From the NCBI RefSeq assembly GCF_003479605.1, contig NZ_QUHR01000013.1:5269-61426 (forward strand): a stretch of 56,158 bases of DNA, given 5' to 3'. Within the stretch, counting starts at the first letter, position 1. Every line of letters begins with the position of its first letter. A program made the position numbers and the translations under genes. Positions 41,858 through 51,483 of this stretch are shown here, piece by piece. Source of the DNA: Roseburia sp. AF12-17LB (GTDB taxonomy: Bacteria; Bacillota; Clostridia; Lachnospirales; Lachnospiraceae). The notes beneath the pieces were generated by a model that did not search any database, had not been told where the DNA came from, and worked only from the letters and a program-made list of their open reading frames with translations.

Positions 41858-43164
41858 ACATTATTTTTCCTTAATCTGGCAATGAAAAATCCATCACTGC
41901 CTAATTCATCCGGCAGAATCTGTTCCATGCTTTCTAATTCAAATTCTTTATGATTTGCCATAAACCATGCAACATTTTCTTCATTCTCTCCCACATCAAT
42001 GGTGCAGGTACTGTAAATCATTCTGCCGCCCGGCTTCACATACTGATGTACCGTGGATAAAATCTCCCGCTGTAATGCGATCAGTGACTTGATATCTTCC
42101 GGCTGCATCCGGTATTTGATATCCGGTTTTTTCCGGAGCACGCCCAGTCCGGAACATGGTAAATCGGCAATGACTACATCTGCTTTACCGATACTGCCTT
42201 TATCTGATACACGGGCATCCCACTGTTCGGCTGTCATATTGACCACCTGATGACGTTTGATATTTTCTTCTATCAAAGAGACTTTATACTCATTGACATC
42301 CCTGGTGATAACCCTGCCACTGCCGGAAAGCAGCTGTGCAATATGTATACTCTTTCCACCGGGTGCTCCGCACACATCAATGACAGTATCATTTGCTTTT
42401 ACCTCTGCCGCCTCAGCCACCTTCATGGAGCTTAAATCCTGCACATAAAAAAGTCCTTCCGCAAATTCCGGAATGCTGCCAAGATAATCCACACCTCTTA
42501 CATGCAATGCATAAGGAAGTTTTTCATCTATGTTCACTTCCATGCCACGATTTTTCAAGCGCTCCACCAAGCTTTCTGGTGTAATCTTTGTAATATTACA
42601 CCTTATGGTCAGTGGTTCTTCTTTCAAAAATGCTTCTGCTATCTTTTCAATCCGTTCTAAGGAATAATTTTTCTCCCAGAGTGTAATCATCCATTCCGGA
42701 ATGGAACAGGTTACGGATAAATACTGTTTATAAGCTTTTTTCTTATCCGGGTATGCAATCTTATCAAGATTTCTTCCGATATTCCGAAGCACTCCATTGA
42801 CAAATCCGGAAAGCTTTCCAAAGCCTTTTTTCTTTGCAAGCTTTACTGCTTCGTTGCAGGAAGCCGATACCGGAACACTGTCCATATATTTCATTTCATA
42901 GACGGCACTCCGGATAATACAACGGATTACCGGCTTCATTTTATTCACCTTCACACTGGAAAACTGATTGATAATATAATCAAGTTCCAGCATGCGCTCC
43001 AATGTGCCCTCGCTGACTCTGGTAATAAAGCTGCGCTCCTGTTTCTCAAGATACTGATATTTGGTCAGTACATCAGAAATCGCCACATGACTGTATATGC
43101 CATCCTTTGTTACCGCCAGCAAAATTGCAAGCACCAGTTCCCGGCTGTTCACCGAATCAGTCAT
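41854..43164 (-). CDS. rsmB: 16S rRNA (cytosine-967)-C5-methyltransferase RsmB
   Basis: A 436-residue protein started at ATG 43164 (MTDSVNSREL), with GGAGG 8 nt upstream; an upstream TTG would lie on that site. A NusB-like RNA-binding domain (about 1-140) precedes the methyltransferase with VCGAPGGKSIHIA, DLPCSGLGVLRKKPDIKYR and the catalytic YSTCTI. It methylates C967 of 16S rRNA. It overlaps the zinc peptidase gene by 8 nt. Confidence 0.95.
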   Translation of the reverse strand: MTDSVNSRELVLAILLAVTKDGIYSHVAISDVLTKYQYLEKQERSFITRVSEGTLERMLELDYIINQFSSVKVNKMKPVIRCIIRSAVYEMKYMDSVPVSASCNEAVKLAKKKGFGKLSGFVNGVLRNIGRNLDKIAYPDKKKAYKQYLSVTCSIPEWMITLWEKNYSLERIEKIAEAFLKEEPLTIRCNITKITPESLVERLKNRGMEVNIDEKLPYALHVRGVDYLGSIPEFAEGLFYVQDLSSMKVAEAAEVKANDTVIDVCGAPGGKSIHIAQLLSGSGRVITRDVNEYKVSLIEENIKRHQVVNMTAEQWDARVSDKGSIGKADVVIADLPCSGLGVLRKKPDIKYRMQPEDIKSLIALQREILSTVHQYVKPGGRMIYSTCTIDVGENEENVAWFMANHKEFELESMEQILPDELGSDGFFIARLRKNNV

Positions 43165-43861
43165 CCCGTCGTCCTCCAAATAATAAAATCAGACGCAGTA
43201 ACTGAAGAATCGCTGAAGCTGCTCCCGCTACATAAGTTAACGCTGCAGCTCCTAAAACTTTTCTCGTATAGCCCAGTTCCTGTTCTCCTAAGATTCCTGT
43301 CTCTCCAAGGATTCTTACTGCTCTTCTCGATGCATTAAATTCTACCGGAAGTGTTACAATCTGAAATAATACTGCCAGTGAAAAGCAGATGATTCCTGCT
43401 GTAATCAATGCCTGACCACTGCGGCTGCTGATAAATAATCCAATCAGAATCAGCGGCCATGCCAGCGTAGAACCGATATTGGCTACCGGAACAATGGCAC
43501 CACGAATGGTAAGCGGTACATAATTCTTCTGATGCTGGATAGCATGTCCACACTCATGGGCTGCTACACCAACCGCTGCAACAGATGTCGAACCATAGAC
43601 ACTGTCTGAAAGACTTAAGGTCTTATTTCTCGGGTCATAATGGTCGGTAAGGTTTCCGGAAATATGGCGGATTTCCACATCATAAATGCCTGCTGCATTT
43701 AAGATTCTCTGTGCCGCCTGTGCCCCTGTCATTCCGGACATACTGCTGTATTTTGAATATTTTTTAAACGTATTGTTTACATGGGCAGATGCCAGAAGAC
43801 AGATTACTGCACCAATAATTACCAAGAAATAAGTCGGGTCCCACCAATAATAATATGGCAT
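43157..43861 (-). CDS. Membrane zinc metallopeptidase (YugP/DUF1400-like, neutral zinc peptidase)
   Basis: A 234-residue membrane protein with an N-terminal membrane helix (FLVIIGAVICLLA), the zinc motif AHECGHAIQH near 110-119, and four more membrane segments. It belongs to the peptidase family often placed between fmt and rsmB in Clostridia. Its substrates are unknown. It overlaps rsmB by 8 nt and follows fmt by 15 nt. Confidence 0.88.
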   Translation of the reverse strand: MPYYYWWDPTYFLVIIGAVICLLASAHVNNTFKKYSKYSSMSGMTGAQAAQRILNAAGIYDVEIRHISGNLTDHYDPRNKTLSLSDSVYGSTSVAAVGVAAHECGHAIQHQKNYVPLTIRGAIVPVANIGSTLAWPLILIGLFISSRSGQALITAGIICFSLAVLFQIVTLPVEFNASRRAVRILGETGILGEQELGYTRKVLGAAALTYVAGAASAILQLLRLILLFGGRRDD

Positions 43862-43876
43862 ATGAATTCCTCCTTT

Positions 43877-44818
43877 TTATTGCTGTTTTGTTCCAAGCAC
43901 CGTTCCGTTTCCGATTGTAAATCCACGTAAGAAATCAGCAACCGGCATACGTTTTTTTCCTTCTAACTGCACTTCTTCCAGCGAAAGGCGGTCAACGCCT
44001 GTCTGTATGACAAGGCTCTGTTTATCTGCCTTTACCACTGTTCCCGGTGCAGCATCCGTATTGCCCGGATGTACCGTTGCCTTCCAGATTTTCAATGTCT
44101 TGCCGGAAAGGTAAGTATAGGCACTCGGCCATGGATTCAGTCCACGAATCAGCCTCTCAATCTGCACTGCAGATAAAGACCAGTTAATCTTTCCCAATGA
44201 CTTCTGAATCATTTTGGTATGCGTTGCAATCTCATTATCCTGTGGTGTATACACTGCTGTACCATCTTCAATGGATTTCATGGTTTCTACACATAATCGT
44301 GCCCCGGCATCCTGCAATTTATCAAAAAGGCTGCCACCGGTCTCCTGTGCATCCAGTTCCACAGCCACAGATGCTATCATATCTCCGGTATCCAGGCCTT
44401 CATCCATACGCATAATCGTTACGCCGGAAGCCTTCTCTCCATTGATTACTGCCCACTGGATTGGTGCAGCCCCACGGTATTTTGGAAGCAGGGATGCGTG
44501 GACATTGATACAGCCATATTTTGGCATCTCTAAAATTTCTTTTGGAAGTATCTGTCCAAAGGCTGCTACCACAATGATGTCCGGCTGATATTTTGCCAGA
44601 TATTCTATGCATTCTGAACGGCGTACCCGCTCCGGCTGATACACTTCAATTCCATAGGCGATTGCAGCTTCCTTTACCGGCGGATACTGCATGCTCTTTC
44701 CTCTTCCCTTGGGTTTATCCGGCTGTGTTACCGCAAGCACTACTTCATGACCTGCTGCCACAATTGCCTCTAATGTACCCACCGCAAAATCCGGTGTTCC
44801 CATAAATATTACTTTCAT
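43877..44818 (-). CDS. fmt: Methionyl-tRNA formyltransferase
   Basis: A 313-residue enzyme. It starts MKVIFMGTPDFAVGTLEAIV and contains the formyl-THF motif VHASLLPKYRGAAPIQWAVI with the catalytic Asn/His region. The C-terminal OB domain covers about 205-313. It formylates Met-tRNAi for initiation. It pairs with def two nt upstream. Confidence 0.95.
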   Translation of the reverse strand: MKVIFMGTPDFAVGTLEAIVAAGHEVVLAVTQPDKPKGRGKSMQYPPVKEAAIAYGIEVYQPERVRRSECIEYLAKYQPDIIVVAAFGQILPKEILEMPKYGCINVHASLLPKYRGAAPIQWAVINGEKASGVTIMRMDEGLDTGDMIASVAVELDAQETGGSLFDKLQDAGARLCVETMKSIEDGTAVYTPQDNEIATHTKMIQKSLGKINWSLSAVQIERLIRGLNPWPSAYTYLSGKTLKIWKATVHPGNTDAAPGTVVKADKQSLVIQTGVDRLSLEEVQLEGKKRMPVADFLRGFTIGNGTVLGTKQQ

Positions 44819-44820
44819 TT

Positions 44821-45291
44821 CTAACCCTCCTCATAGACTACATCATGAAGCTCGCCCTCTACTTTTTCCATATACATATGTCCATCCAGATGGTCTAATT
44901 CATGACAGATTGCTCTTGCTAAAAGCTCTGTTCCCTCAATCTCATATTCATCACCATCTTCATTAAATGCACGGGCTTTTACATAATTGGGTCTTGTAAC
45001 CGTTCCTGCCTTACCCGGAAGACTTAAGCAGCCTTCATCCCCTGTCTGGGTTCCGGAGGTCTCAATAATCTCAGGATTAATCATAAGAATCGGGCCATCT
45101 CCGATATCAATAACTACCATTCTCTTTAAGATTCCAACCTGCGGTGCGGCAAGTCCCACACCATTGGCTTCATACATGGTTTCTAACATATCATCTGCCA
45201 GTTCTAAAATCTTTGGTGTTATCTCTTTAATTTCTTTACAGGTCTTTGTCAATACCGGATCTCCTACTGTCCGGATCTGTCTTAATGCCAT
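44821..45291 (-). CDS. def: Peptide deformylase
   Basis: A 156-residue metalloenzyme with the three motifs GVGLAAPQVG, EGCLSLPG and the zinc/iron ligand site HELDH. It removes the formyl group from new proteins. Complete, with GGAGG upstream; the next gene starts 2 nt downstream. Confidence 0.95.
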   Translation of the reverse strand: MALRQIRTVGDPVLTKTCKEIKEITPKILELADDMLETMYEANGVGLAAPQVGILKRMVVIDIGDGPILMINPEIIETSGTQTGDEGCLSLPGKAGTVTRPNYVKARAFNEDGDEYEIEGTELLARAICHELDHLDGHMYMEKVEGELHDVVYEEG

Positions 45292-45318
45292 TTTTGCTTC
45301 CTCCTTAAATCTCTTTCT

Positions 45319-47544
45319 CTAAAAGCCATTTACCGGGTCAAAATCAAATTGCACCGATACGTTTCTTACTCCCTGTTTTTCTTCCATAAGCTGTTCTACT
45401 TTATCTTTTATCTGAATCAACACACCATAATCCGGGTGTTTGAAATAAAGTACTTTTTTATAAATGTCATTTACCCTGGCTACTGCTGCATCTGCTGGTC
45501 CAATCATCTGAAGCTTTTTATCAGCCTGCACTTTTTCCATGGTATCTGCAAGCTCTTTTGCACATGCATAGGCTTCTGCTTCTTCTTTTGATGCACAAAG
45601 CACAACCAGCATATGCCATACCGGCGGATAACGCATTGCCTGCCGGTAGAAAATTTCCTCTTCATAGAACTGGTTATAATCCTGATTCTTTGCACAGATG
45701 ACACTGTAGTGCTCCGGATTATAAGTCTGGATAATGACCTCTCCCGGTTTCTCACCTCGTCCTGCCCTTCCGGCTGCCTGGGTCAGAAGCTGAAAGGTTC
45801 TCTCAGCGGCATGATAATCGGATACATAAAGAGATAAGTCTGCCGCCAGCACTCCTACTAATGTTACATTTGGAAAATCATGTCCTTTTACAATCATCTG
45901 GGTTCCAATCAGGATATCTGCTTCCTGATTGGCAAATGCGGAGAGGATTTTCTCATAGCTGTCTTTGCTTCTTGTGGTATCAAAATCCATCCGAAGAATC
46001 CTTGCCTCAGGAAATTCTTTTTTTACCAGCTCCTCAATTTTCTGGGTTCCGGCTTTAAAACCACTGATATATTTTGAACCACAGCTCGGACATATCTTAA
46101 CATGATTTTGCTCATAACCACAATAGTGACATATCAGTTTTCCATTATTATGTGCATGCAATGACACATCACAGTGGGGACATTTCATTACATGACCACA
46201 GGCACGGCAGGATACAAAGCCTGCCATTCCCCTGCGGTTAATAAATAGCATAACCTGTTCTTTCCGCAATAACCGCTGCTCTATTTTTTTATGAAGGCTT
46301 CTGCTTAAAATCGAAAAGTTTCTTGCCTTTAATTCTTCTCTTAAGTCCACAATTTCACATTCCGGCAGTGGCTTTTCCTTCACCCGCTTATCCATGGAAA
46401 GGAGTAAATAGTCACCCTTTTTCGCATGATAAAAGCTTTCTATGGAAGGGGTCGCCGAGCCTAAAATCACGGTGGCACCGGACATTCTCGCCCGCTCTAT
46501 TGCGGTTTCCCTTGCATGATACCTTGGTATCGTCTCACTTTTATAAGTGCCCTCATGCTCTTCATCTATTATAATATACCCAAGATTTGAAAAAGGTGTG
46601 AACAAAGCAGAACGAGGGCCAATCATAACATCAATTTCACCTTTTTTTGCCCGCTCAAACTGGTCGGAACGCTCTCCCGGTGACAGTTTCGAATTCATAA
46701 TGGAAACCCGGTCGCCAAACCTATGGTAAAACCGCATCACCGTCTGATAGGTCAGTGCAATCTCCGGAATTAATACGATGGACTGCTTTCCCCTGCCGGC
46801 AGCTTCTGCAATCAGCTCCATATATACTTCTGTCTTACCGCTTCCGGTCACTCCGTGAATGAGGCACGGCTTCTTTTCTGTTCTGGCATTTTCTATCACT
46901 GCATCCACCACTTTTTGCTGCATTGCATTTAAGGTCAGGGTATAGGCTCCCATCTCCTGTGTACGGACAGGATTACGGTAAGTCCGCACTTCTTCTACCG
47001 TTATAACTCCCTGCTGCACCATTGCTTTGATGACATCTGCCGTAATATGAAGCTTTTTGGTTATTACATCATAACTTAAGACAGTTTCTTCTAACAGTGC
47101 TTCTAACAGTCTTGCCCGGGCAGTTCTGTGCTTTCTTTTCAGTTCTTCCAAAAGGCTTGCTGCCTCATTAAAAGGAAGCATAAGGCGTACCAAACGGCTC
47201 TTTTTTTCTTTGGCTTTCTCTTTAATTGGAATCACTGTCTTTAATGCCTGGTTCATGGTTCCACCATAATTTTTACGCATCCACGCTGCCAGGGCAATGA
47301 ACTGTGATTCAATCTGCATGGCATTGTTATCAACGGCTTTAATGTCCTTTAATTTTGCCGTGTCAAATTCTGCTTTATCTGTCAGTTCTAACACATAGCC
47401 CTTTATCGTCCGGTTTCCAAAGGGAACAATGACCTGCATTCCTTCCGTTATCTCATCCTTCATTTCCGGTGGAATCCGATACTGAAAGGTTTTATCTAAT
47501 TTTTCATGAGAAATATCAATTATGATATTGGCATATTTTGCCAT
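45319..47544 (-). CDS. priA: Primosomal DNA helicase PriA
   Basis: A 741-residue superfamily 2 helicase. A DNA-binding N-terminus (about 1-190) precedes Walker A GVTGSGKTEVY, DEEH, the SAT motif GSATPS, two zinc-binding modules (CRACGHVMKCPHCD and CHYCGYEQNHVKICPSCGS) and the C-terminal helicase lobe with QAAGRAGRGEKPG. It restarts stalled replication forks. It follows murE by 9 nt. Confidence 0.95.
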   Translation of the reverse strand: MAKYANIIIDISHEKLDKTFQYRIPPEMKDEITEGMQVIVPFGNRTIKGYVLELTDKAEFDTAKLKDIKAVDNNAMQIESQFIALAAWMRKNYGGTMNQALKTVIPIKEKAKEKKSRLVRLMLPFNEAASLLEELKRKHRTARARLLEALLEETVLSYDVITKKLHITADVIKAMVQQGVITVEEVRTYRNPVRTQEMGAYTLTLNAMQQKVVDAVIENARTEKKPCLIHGVTGSGKTEVYMELIAEAAGRGKQSIVLIPEIALTYQTVMRFYHRFGDRVSIMNSKLSPGERSDQFERAKKGEIDVMIGPRSALFTPFSNLGYIIIDEEHEGTYKSETIPRYHARETAIERARMSGATVILGSATPSIESFYHAKKGDYLLLSMDKRVKEKPLPECEIVDLREELKARNFSILSRSLHKKIEQRLLRKEQVMLFINRRGMAGFVSCRACGHVMKCPHCDVSLHAHNNGKLICHYCGYEQNHVKICPSCGSKYISGFKAGTQKIEELVKKEFPEARILRMDFDTTRSKDSYEKILSAFANQEADILIGTQMIVKGHDFPNVTLVGVLAADLSLYVSDYHAAERTFQLLTQAAGRAGRGEKPGEVIIQTYNPEHYSVICAKNQDYNQFYEEEIFYRQAMRYPPVWHMLVVLCASKEEAEAYACAKELADTMEKVQADKKLQMIGPADAAVARVNDIYKKVLYFKHPDYGVLIQIKDKVEQLMEEKQGVRNVSVQFDFDPVNGF

Positions 47545-47553
47545 AGATTCACC

Positions 47554-49008
47554 TCATCTACTGTTCTCTATCATTTCCCGTTCGTTCATCGGATAAAAAT
47601 GTCCTTCTATCTCCTGATACTCTTCATGACCTTTTCCTGCCACTACAATCAAATCGCCCTCCTGTGCCTGAGAAACAGCATAAGAAATGGCTTCTCTTCT
47701 ATCCGGGATAATTTTATACTTTCCTTTCGTTCTCTTCATTCCCTGTTCGATGTCAGAAAGGATTGCCTCCGGCTTTTCATATCTTGGATTATCCGATGTC
47801 AATATCGTGACATCCGAAAGTCTTCCTGCTGTCTCCCCCATCTGAAACCTCCGCAGCGGAGAACGGTTTCCACCGCAGCCAAACAATAATACCAGACGCT
47901 TGGGCTGATACTGCCGCAATGTCTTTATCAGTGATTCCAGACTTGCCGCATTATGGGCATAATCAATGACTACATCAAATTTATCTGAAATTCTTACTTC
48001 TTCAATTCTTCCTTTTACTGAAACATTTCTTAAGGTTTTCCTTATCGTCTCCGGGGAAATTCCAAGGAGATGTGCTGCTTCCATGGCAGCAAGGGAATTA
48101 TATACATTGGCAGTTCCGGGCATTTTTAATACGATTTCATCCTTTATCCACCCGGTTGTCTGATATGTGACATTTAATCCACGACTGCTTCTTTCATATA
48201 GGATATGCTCTGCTCTTATATCACAGGGTTGTTCGATTCCATAAGTATAAACCGGAGCCGAAAGATCCGCTGTCATAAAACCATGATATTTATCATCTGC
48301 ATTGATACAAATCATCCGGCTACGCTCAAAAAGCCGTTTTTTACAGCAGGCATACTCCCGGAAACTCCGATGCTCCCCCGGTCCGATATGGTCCATGGAC
48401 AGATTAGTATAAATTCCAATGGCAAAGGTGATTCCTTCCACCCGGTAATGCTTCAGTCCCTGGGAGGATACTTCCATCACACAACAACTGCATCCGGCAT
48501 CCGCCATTTCCCGCAGTTCCTTCTGTAATACCAGGGCATCCGGTGTCGTATTGCTGCCTGGCTTTTTTAATCCATCGCTTCTTCGTACGCCAAGAGTTCC
48601 GATCAGTCCGCATTTTACCCCGGCTTCCTTTAACATCTGATACAGCATACAGGCAGTCGTGGTCTTTCCTTTTGTTCCGGTAATTCCTATCATCTGCATG
48701 GCTTCTGCCGGTGCACCATAATAATTTCTGGCTATCCATGCCATGGCTTCACTGGTATTGCGTACCCGGATGACTGTCACATCACCTTCCACCCAGACAT
48801 GCTTTGATACTACACAAACCGCTGCACCTTTACGAATTGCCTGAGCAAGATAATCGTGCCCGTCTTCTCTGCTTCCCGCAAGGCAGATAAACATGCTTCC
48901 TCTGACCACCTGTCTGGAATCATGGCAGATATGTGTCACCTTACAATCCATCGTTCCCCGTGTACAAATATATGTAACCTGCTTTAGTAAATCCTTAAGA
49001 TATGCCAT
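47554..49008 (-). CDS. murE: UDP-N-acetylmuramoyl-tripeptide synthetase (MurE)
   Basis: A 484-residue Mur ligase. The ATP motif is GITGTKGKTTT near 108-118. The substrate-selecting motif TSDNPRYEKPEAI contains DNPR, which goes with meso-diaminopimelate addition, as in many Clostridia. It adds the third stem-peptide residue. It is the first gene of the long housekeeping operon, behind a promoter at 49038-49066. Confidence 0.93.
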   Translation of the reverse strand: MAYLKDLLKQVTYICTRGTMDCKVTHICHDSRQVVRGSMFICLAGSREDGHDYLAQAIRKGAAVCVVSKHVWVEGDVTVIRVRNTSEAMAWIARNYYGAPAEAMQMIGITGTKGKTTTACMLYQMLKEAGVKCGLIGTLGVRRSDGLKKPGSNTTPDALVLQKELREMADAGCSCCVMEVSSQGLKHYRVEGITFAIGIYTNLSMDHIGPGEHRSFREYACCKKRLFERSRMICINADDKYHGFMTADLSAPVYTYGIEQPCDIRAEHILYERSSRGLNVTYQTTGWIKDEIVLKMPGTANVYNSLAAMEAAHLLGISPETIRKTLRNVSVKGRIEEVRISDKFDVVIDYAHNAASLESLIKTLRQYQPKRLVLLFGCGGNRSPLRRFQMGETAGRLSDVTILTSDNPRYEKPEAILSDIEQGMKRTKGKYKIIPDRREAISYAVSQAQEGDLIVVAGKGHEEYQEIEGHFYPMNEREMIENSR

Positions 49009-49037
49009 AGACGTATCCTTAAAAATACACTTTTATC

Positions 49038-49066
49038 ATTATATGCTACCGGGTGGGTTTTTACAA
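49038..49066 (-). promoter_or_regulatory. Promoter of the murE-thiN housekeeping operon
   Basis: TTGTAA (49061-49066) and TATAAT (49038-49043) are 17 bp apart on the minus strand, about 30 nt before the murE start. AAGGATAC lies near the start as a ribosome site. Just upstream at 49083-49100 is a perfect 18-bp palindrome TTATGAAAGATTTCATAA, which could be an operator. Confidence 0.7.
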
Positions 49067-49110
49067 GTTTTCCACTTTTTATTTATGAAAGATTTCATAA
49101 TTTCTTACAG

Positions 49111-49455
49111 ATATTTTATGAAATTACGAAACAGGGTGATGCTGCAAATGTATTTATTGTGTAACCGAAATAACCGGATGTTCACGAAATCTGAATGTAA
49201 CATAATGACCTGCAAGAAGCACTAAGAATTCTGATATTGTTATGATTTGTTCCGGCAACCAGCGCAAATTCACATCCATGTTCATATGCGCTTCACTGCC
49301 ACATCCATGTGTCAGCGTTGCCTGTTTTTATACAGAATTCCAAGTGCTTCTAACAGGTCTTATCATACATTCGTCCTTTCGTGAACACCCAGTTATTTTA
49401 CACACAAAAATTACCAGCCGCATTCCATCCCTGTTTCATAATTTCATAGTATTTT
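49111..49455. repeat. 345-bp region forming a long imperfect inverted repeat
   Basis: The left arm (49111-49233) and right arm (49332-49455) are imperfect reverse complements over about 123 nt each. Blocks of strong agreement include GAAATTACGAAACAGGG, TGTTCACGAAA, GACCTG and GAATTCTG. A 30-nt middle part is diverged. The centre again folds, with GGCAAC (49254) facing GTTGCC (49317). The 11-mer ACATCCATGTT/ACATCCATGTG recurs within the loop. This is unlike coding DNA. It could be a miniature inverted-repeat element, a duplicated divergent control region or a structured RNA. The 474-nt gap between murE and the next gene holds nothing else that I recognise. Confidence 0.7.
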
Positions 49456-49482
49456 TCTAAATTCAAAGGAGATACTTTTCTT

Positions 49483-49881
49483 ATGATGAAGAATAATTTT
49501 ATGATATGCGGACTCACGGGCTGGTGCATGGAAATTATCTTCACCTCCCTTGATTCTGTCCGCAATAACAATTTTAAACTGACGGGGCATACTTCTATCT
49601 GGATGTTCCCGATTTATGGCATGGCGGCGGTTATTCCGCCTGTTTATAAGCACATTCATAAGCTGCCTGCCATCTTCCGGGGTTCCATTTACTCTGCCGG
49701 TATCTTTGTCTGTGAGTATCTGACCGGAACCTTCTTAAAGAAAAAGGGCATCTGTCCATGGGATTACAGCAATGCCAAAACCAATATCAACGGTGTCATC
49801 CGCTTAGACTATGCGCCTCTCTGGATGATGGCAGGTCTCCTATTTGAACGTGTTACCACTGTTCCCCGGAGAAAATCTTAA
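49483..49881 (+). CDS. Small membrane protein, putative ABC-transporter permease type (PF06541-like)
   Basis: A 132-residue membrane protein with three to four hydrophobic segments, recognisable by GLTGWCMEIIFTSLDSV, SIWMFPIYGMAAVIPPVY and PWDYSNAKTNINGVIRLDY. These motifs mark the family called putative ABC transporter (type IV), widespread in Clostridia. No ATPase is next to it. AGGAGA precedes the start by 10 nt. Its role is unknown. Confidence 0.78.
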   Translation: MMKNNFMICGLTGWCMEIIFTSLDSVRNNNFKLTGHTSIWMFPIYGMAAVIPPVYKHIHKLPAIFRGSIYSAGIFVCEYLTGTFLKKKGICPWDYSNAKTNINGVIRLDYAPLWMMAGLLFERVTTVPRRKS

Positions 49882-49903
49882 ATCCCCTTTTCTGCATAAA
49901 ACA

Positions 49904-49941
49904 GCATCGCACGGAACTTCTTTATTAAGTCCGTGCGATGC
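49904..49941. terminator. Hairpin between convergent genes
   Basis: A stem GCATCGCACGGA/TCCGTGCGATGC (12 bp, with further pairing in the loop) with TGTTTTATG following on the minus strand. It sits between the small membrane protein and the PH-domain gene and can end both transcripts. Confidence 0.75.
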
Positions 49942-49967
49942 CTGAATCCTGCAATGTCCTGTTACGC

Positions 49968-50384
49968 TTATGAGTCTAAATCATCAATATCTGCGCCAGC
50001 TCCAATATCTAACGTATTTAAAGTACGGCGTTTCATTCTTGCAATTTCGGATGCTTTTAAGATGTAATTTTTTACTTCCCTGGAATGTTTGATATGTGTC
50101 AGCCGAAGCTCCGGTGTGGTAACATCTCCGGTATAACAGATTACAGTTCCAAGTCCGAACATCCGCTCCAGCAAAGTTGCCGTTAATTTTACATCCTGTA
50201 CCTTATACATATAGCAGTCATTTTCTTCAATTTTGAATAAGCCTGCATCTACAGTAATTACACTTGGTTTGATGTTATATTTGGTAAAGGTCCATGGCAG
50301 ACCGAAAAAGAGTATTCTCTTGCGTTCTGTGTACTGGGCATCCTCATCAAAGTCCATCTGCATGTCATTTCTTTCCTCAATCAT
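49968..50384 (-). CDS. PH-domain (bPH2-type) protein
   Basis: A 138-residue protein with a bacterial pleckstrin-homology fold: KRILFFGLPWTFTKYNIKPS, then ITVDAGLFKIEENDCYMYKVQDVKL, LLERMFGLGTVICYTGD and RLTHIKHSREVKNYI. There is no membrane helix, and an acidic C-terminus (DIGAGADIDDLDS). bPH2 proteins often influence membrane or signalling functions, but no role is known for this one. AAGGAGAGC precedes the ATG. The gene faces away from pyrB. Confidence 0.8.
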   Translation of the reverse strand: MIEERNDMQMDFDEDAQYTERKRILFFGLPWTFTKYNIKPSVITVDAGLFKIEENDCYMYKVQDVKLTATLLERMFGLGTVICYTGDVTTPELRLTHIKHSREVKNYILKASEIARMKRRTLNTLDIGAGADIDDLDS

Positions 50385-50483
50385 TTTTGCTCTCCTTCTC
50401 TTTGCATCACCTTATGATACCCTACTTTATCATATACTGAAAAATTTTTCAAATTTCAGAATATTGCGTCTTTATATTTTACC

Positions 50484-50512
50484 TTGAATTTTATATTTTA
50501 TTATTATATGAT
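50484..50512 (+). promoter_or_regulatory. Promoter of pyrB-pyrI
   Basis: TTGAAT (50484-50489) and TATGAT (50507-50512) are 17 bp apart. An AT-rich element at about 50439-50461 (CTGAAAAATTTTTCAAATTTCAG) can fold, but I see no PyrR-type attenuator. AGGAGG is 8 nt ahead of the ATG at 50564. Confidence 0.65.
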
Positions 50513-50563
50513 AGTAAAAATGCCTAGATGACATTACTAAAAACATCATACAGGAGGAATCTT

Positions 50564-51478
50564 ATGCGACACTTAATGAGTCCCCTCGATTTATCCGTAG
50601 AGGAGCTGGATCAACTGCTGGATTTAGCAGGTGATATTGAAAAAAATCCACAAAAATATGCACATGCCTGTGATGGCATGAAACTTGCAACCTGTTTCTA
50701 TGAACCAAGTACCCGTACCCGTCTTAGTTTTGAAGCTGCCATGTTAAACCTTGGTGGTTCTGTTCTTGGTTTTGCCAGTGCAGACAGTTCATCCGCAGCA
50801 AAAGGTGAAAGTGTTTCCGATACTATCCGAATCATTTCCTGTTACGCAGATATATGTGCCATGCGTCATCCAAAGGAAGGTGCGCCTCTCGTAGCTTCCC
50901 AGAAATCTTCTATTCCAGTAATCAACGCCGGTGATGGCGGTCATCAACATCCAACCCAGACATTAACTGATTTATTAACCATTCGTTCTTTAAAAGGGAA
51001 ATTAGACAATATGACAATCGGTTTATGCGGTGATTTAAAATTCGGCCGGACCGTGCACTCTCTGATTAATGCACTGATTCGTTATCCCGGAATCCGCTTC
51101 GTTCTTATTTCTCCGGAAGAACTTAAAATTCCGGACTATATCCGCGAAGACGTTCTGGTAAAAAATAATATTCCGTTTGAAGAAGTAACAAGACTGGATG
51201 ATGCAATGCCAAAACTTGATATTCTTTATATGACCAGAGTGCAGAAGGAACGTTTCTTCAATGAAGAAGATTATGTCCGTCTGAAAAACTATTACATATT
51301 AGACAAGGAAAAAATGAAGCTTGCCAAGGACGATATGTATGTTCTTCATCCACTTCCTCGTGTCAATGAAATATCCGTAGAAGTAGATGATGACCCAAGA
51401 GCTGCTTATTTCCGTCAGGCACAGTACGGTGTCTATGTGCGAATGGCTCTAATTCTTACACTATTAAAATGGAGGTAA
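50564..51478 (+). CDS. pyrB: Aspartate carbamoyltransferase catalytic subunit
   Basis: A 304-residue enzyme started at ATG 50564 ([20 protein letters not shown]) since AGGAGG lies upstream. Carbamoyl-phosphate motif [16 protein letters not shown] near 44-59, the [10 protein letters not shown] and HPLPRVNEI segments are intact. It makes N-carbamoylaspartate in pyrimidine synthesis. It pairs with pyrI 5 nt downstream, so the enzyme should be the allosteric c6r6 type. Confidence 0.95.
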   Translation: MRHLMSPLDLSVEELDQLLDLAGDIEKNPQKYAHACDGMKLATCFYEPSTRTRLSFEAAMLNLGGSVLGFASADSSSAAKGESVSDTIRIISCYADICAMRHPKEGAPLVASQKSSIPVINAGDGGHQHPTQTLTDLLTIRSLKGKLDNMTIGLCGDLKFGRTVHSLINALIRYPGIRFVLISPEELKIPDYIREDVLVKNNIPFEEVTRLDDAMPKLDILYMTRVQKERFFNEEDYVRLKNYYILDKEKMKLAKDDMYVLHPLPRVNEISVEVDDDPRAAYFRQAQYGVYVRMALILTLLKWR

Positions 51479-51483
51479 TCAAT

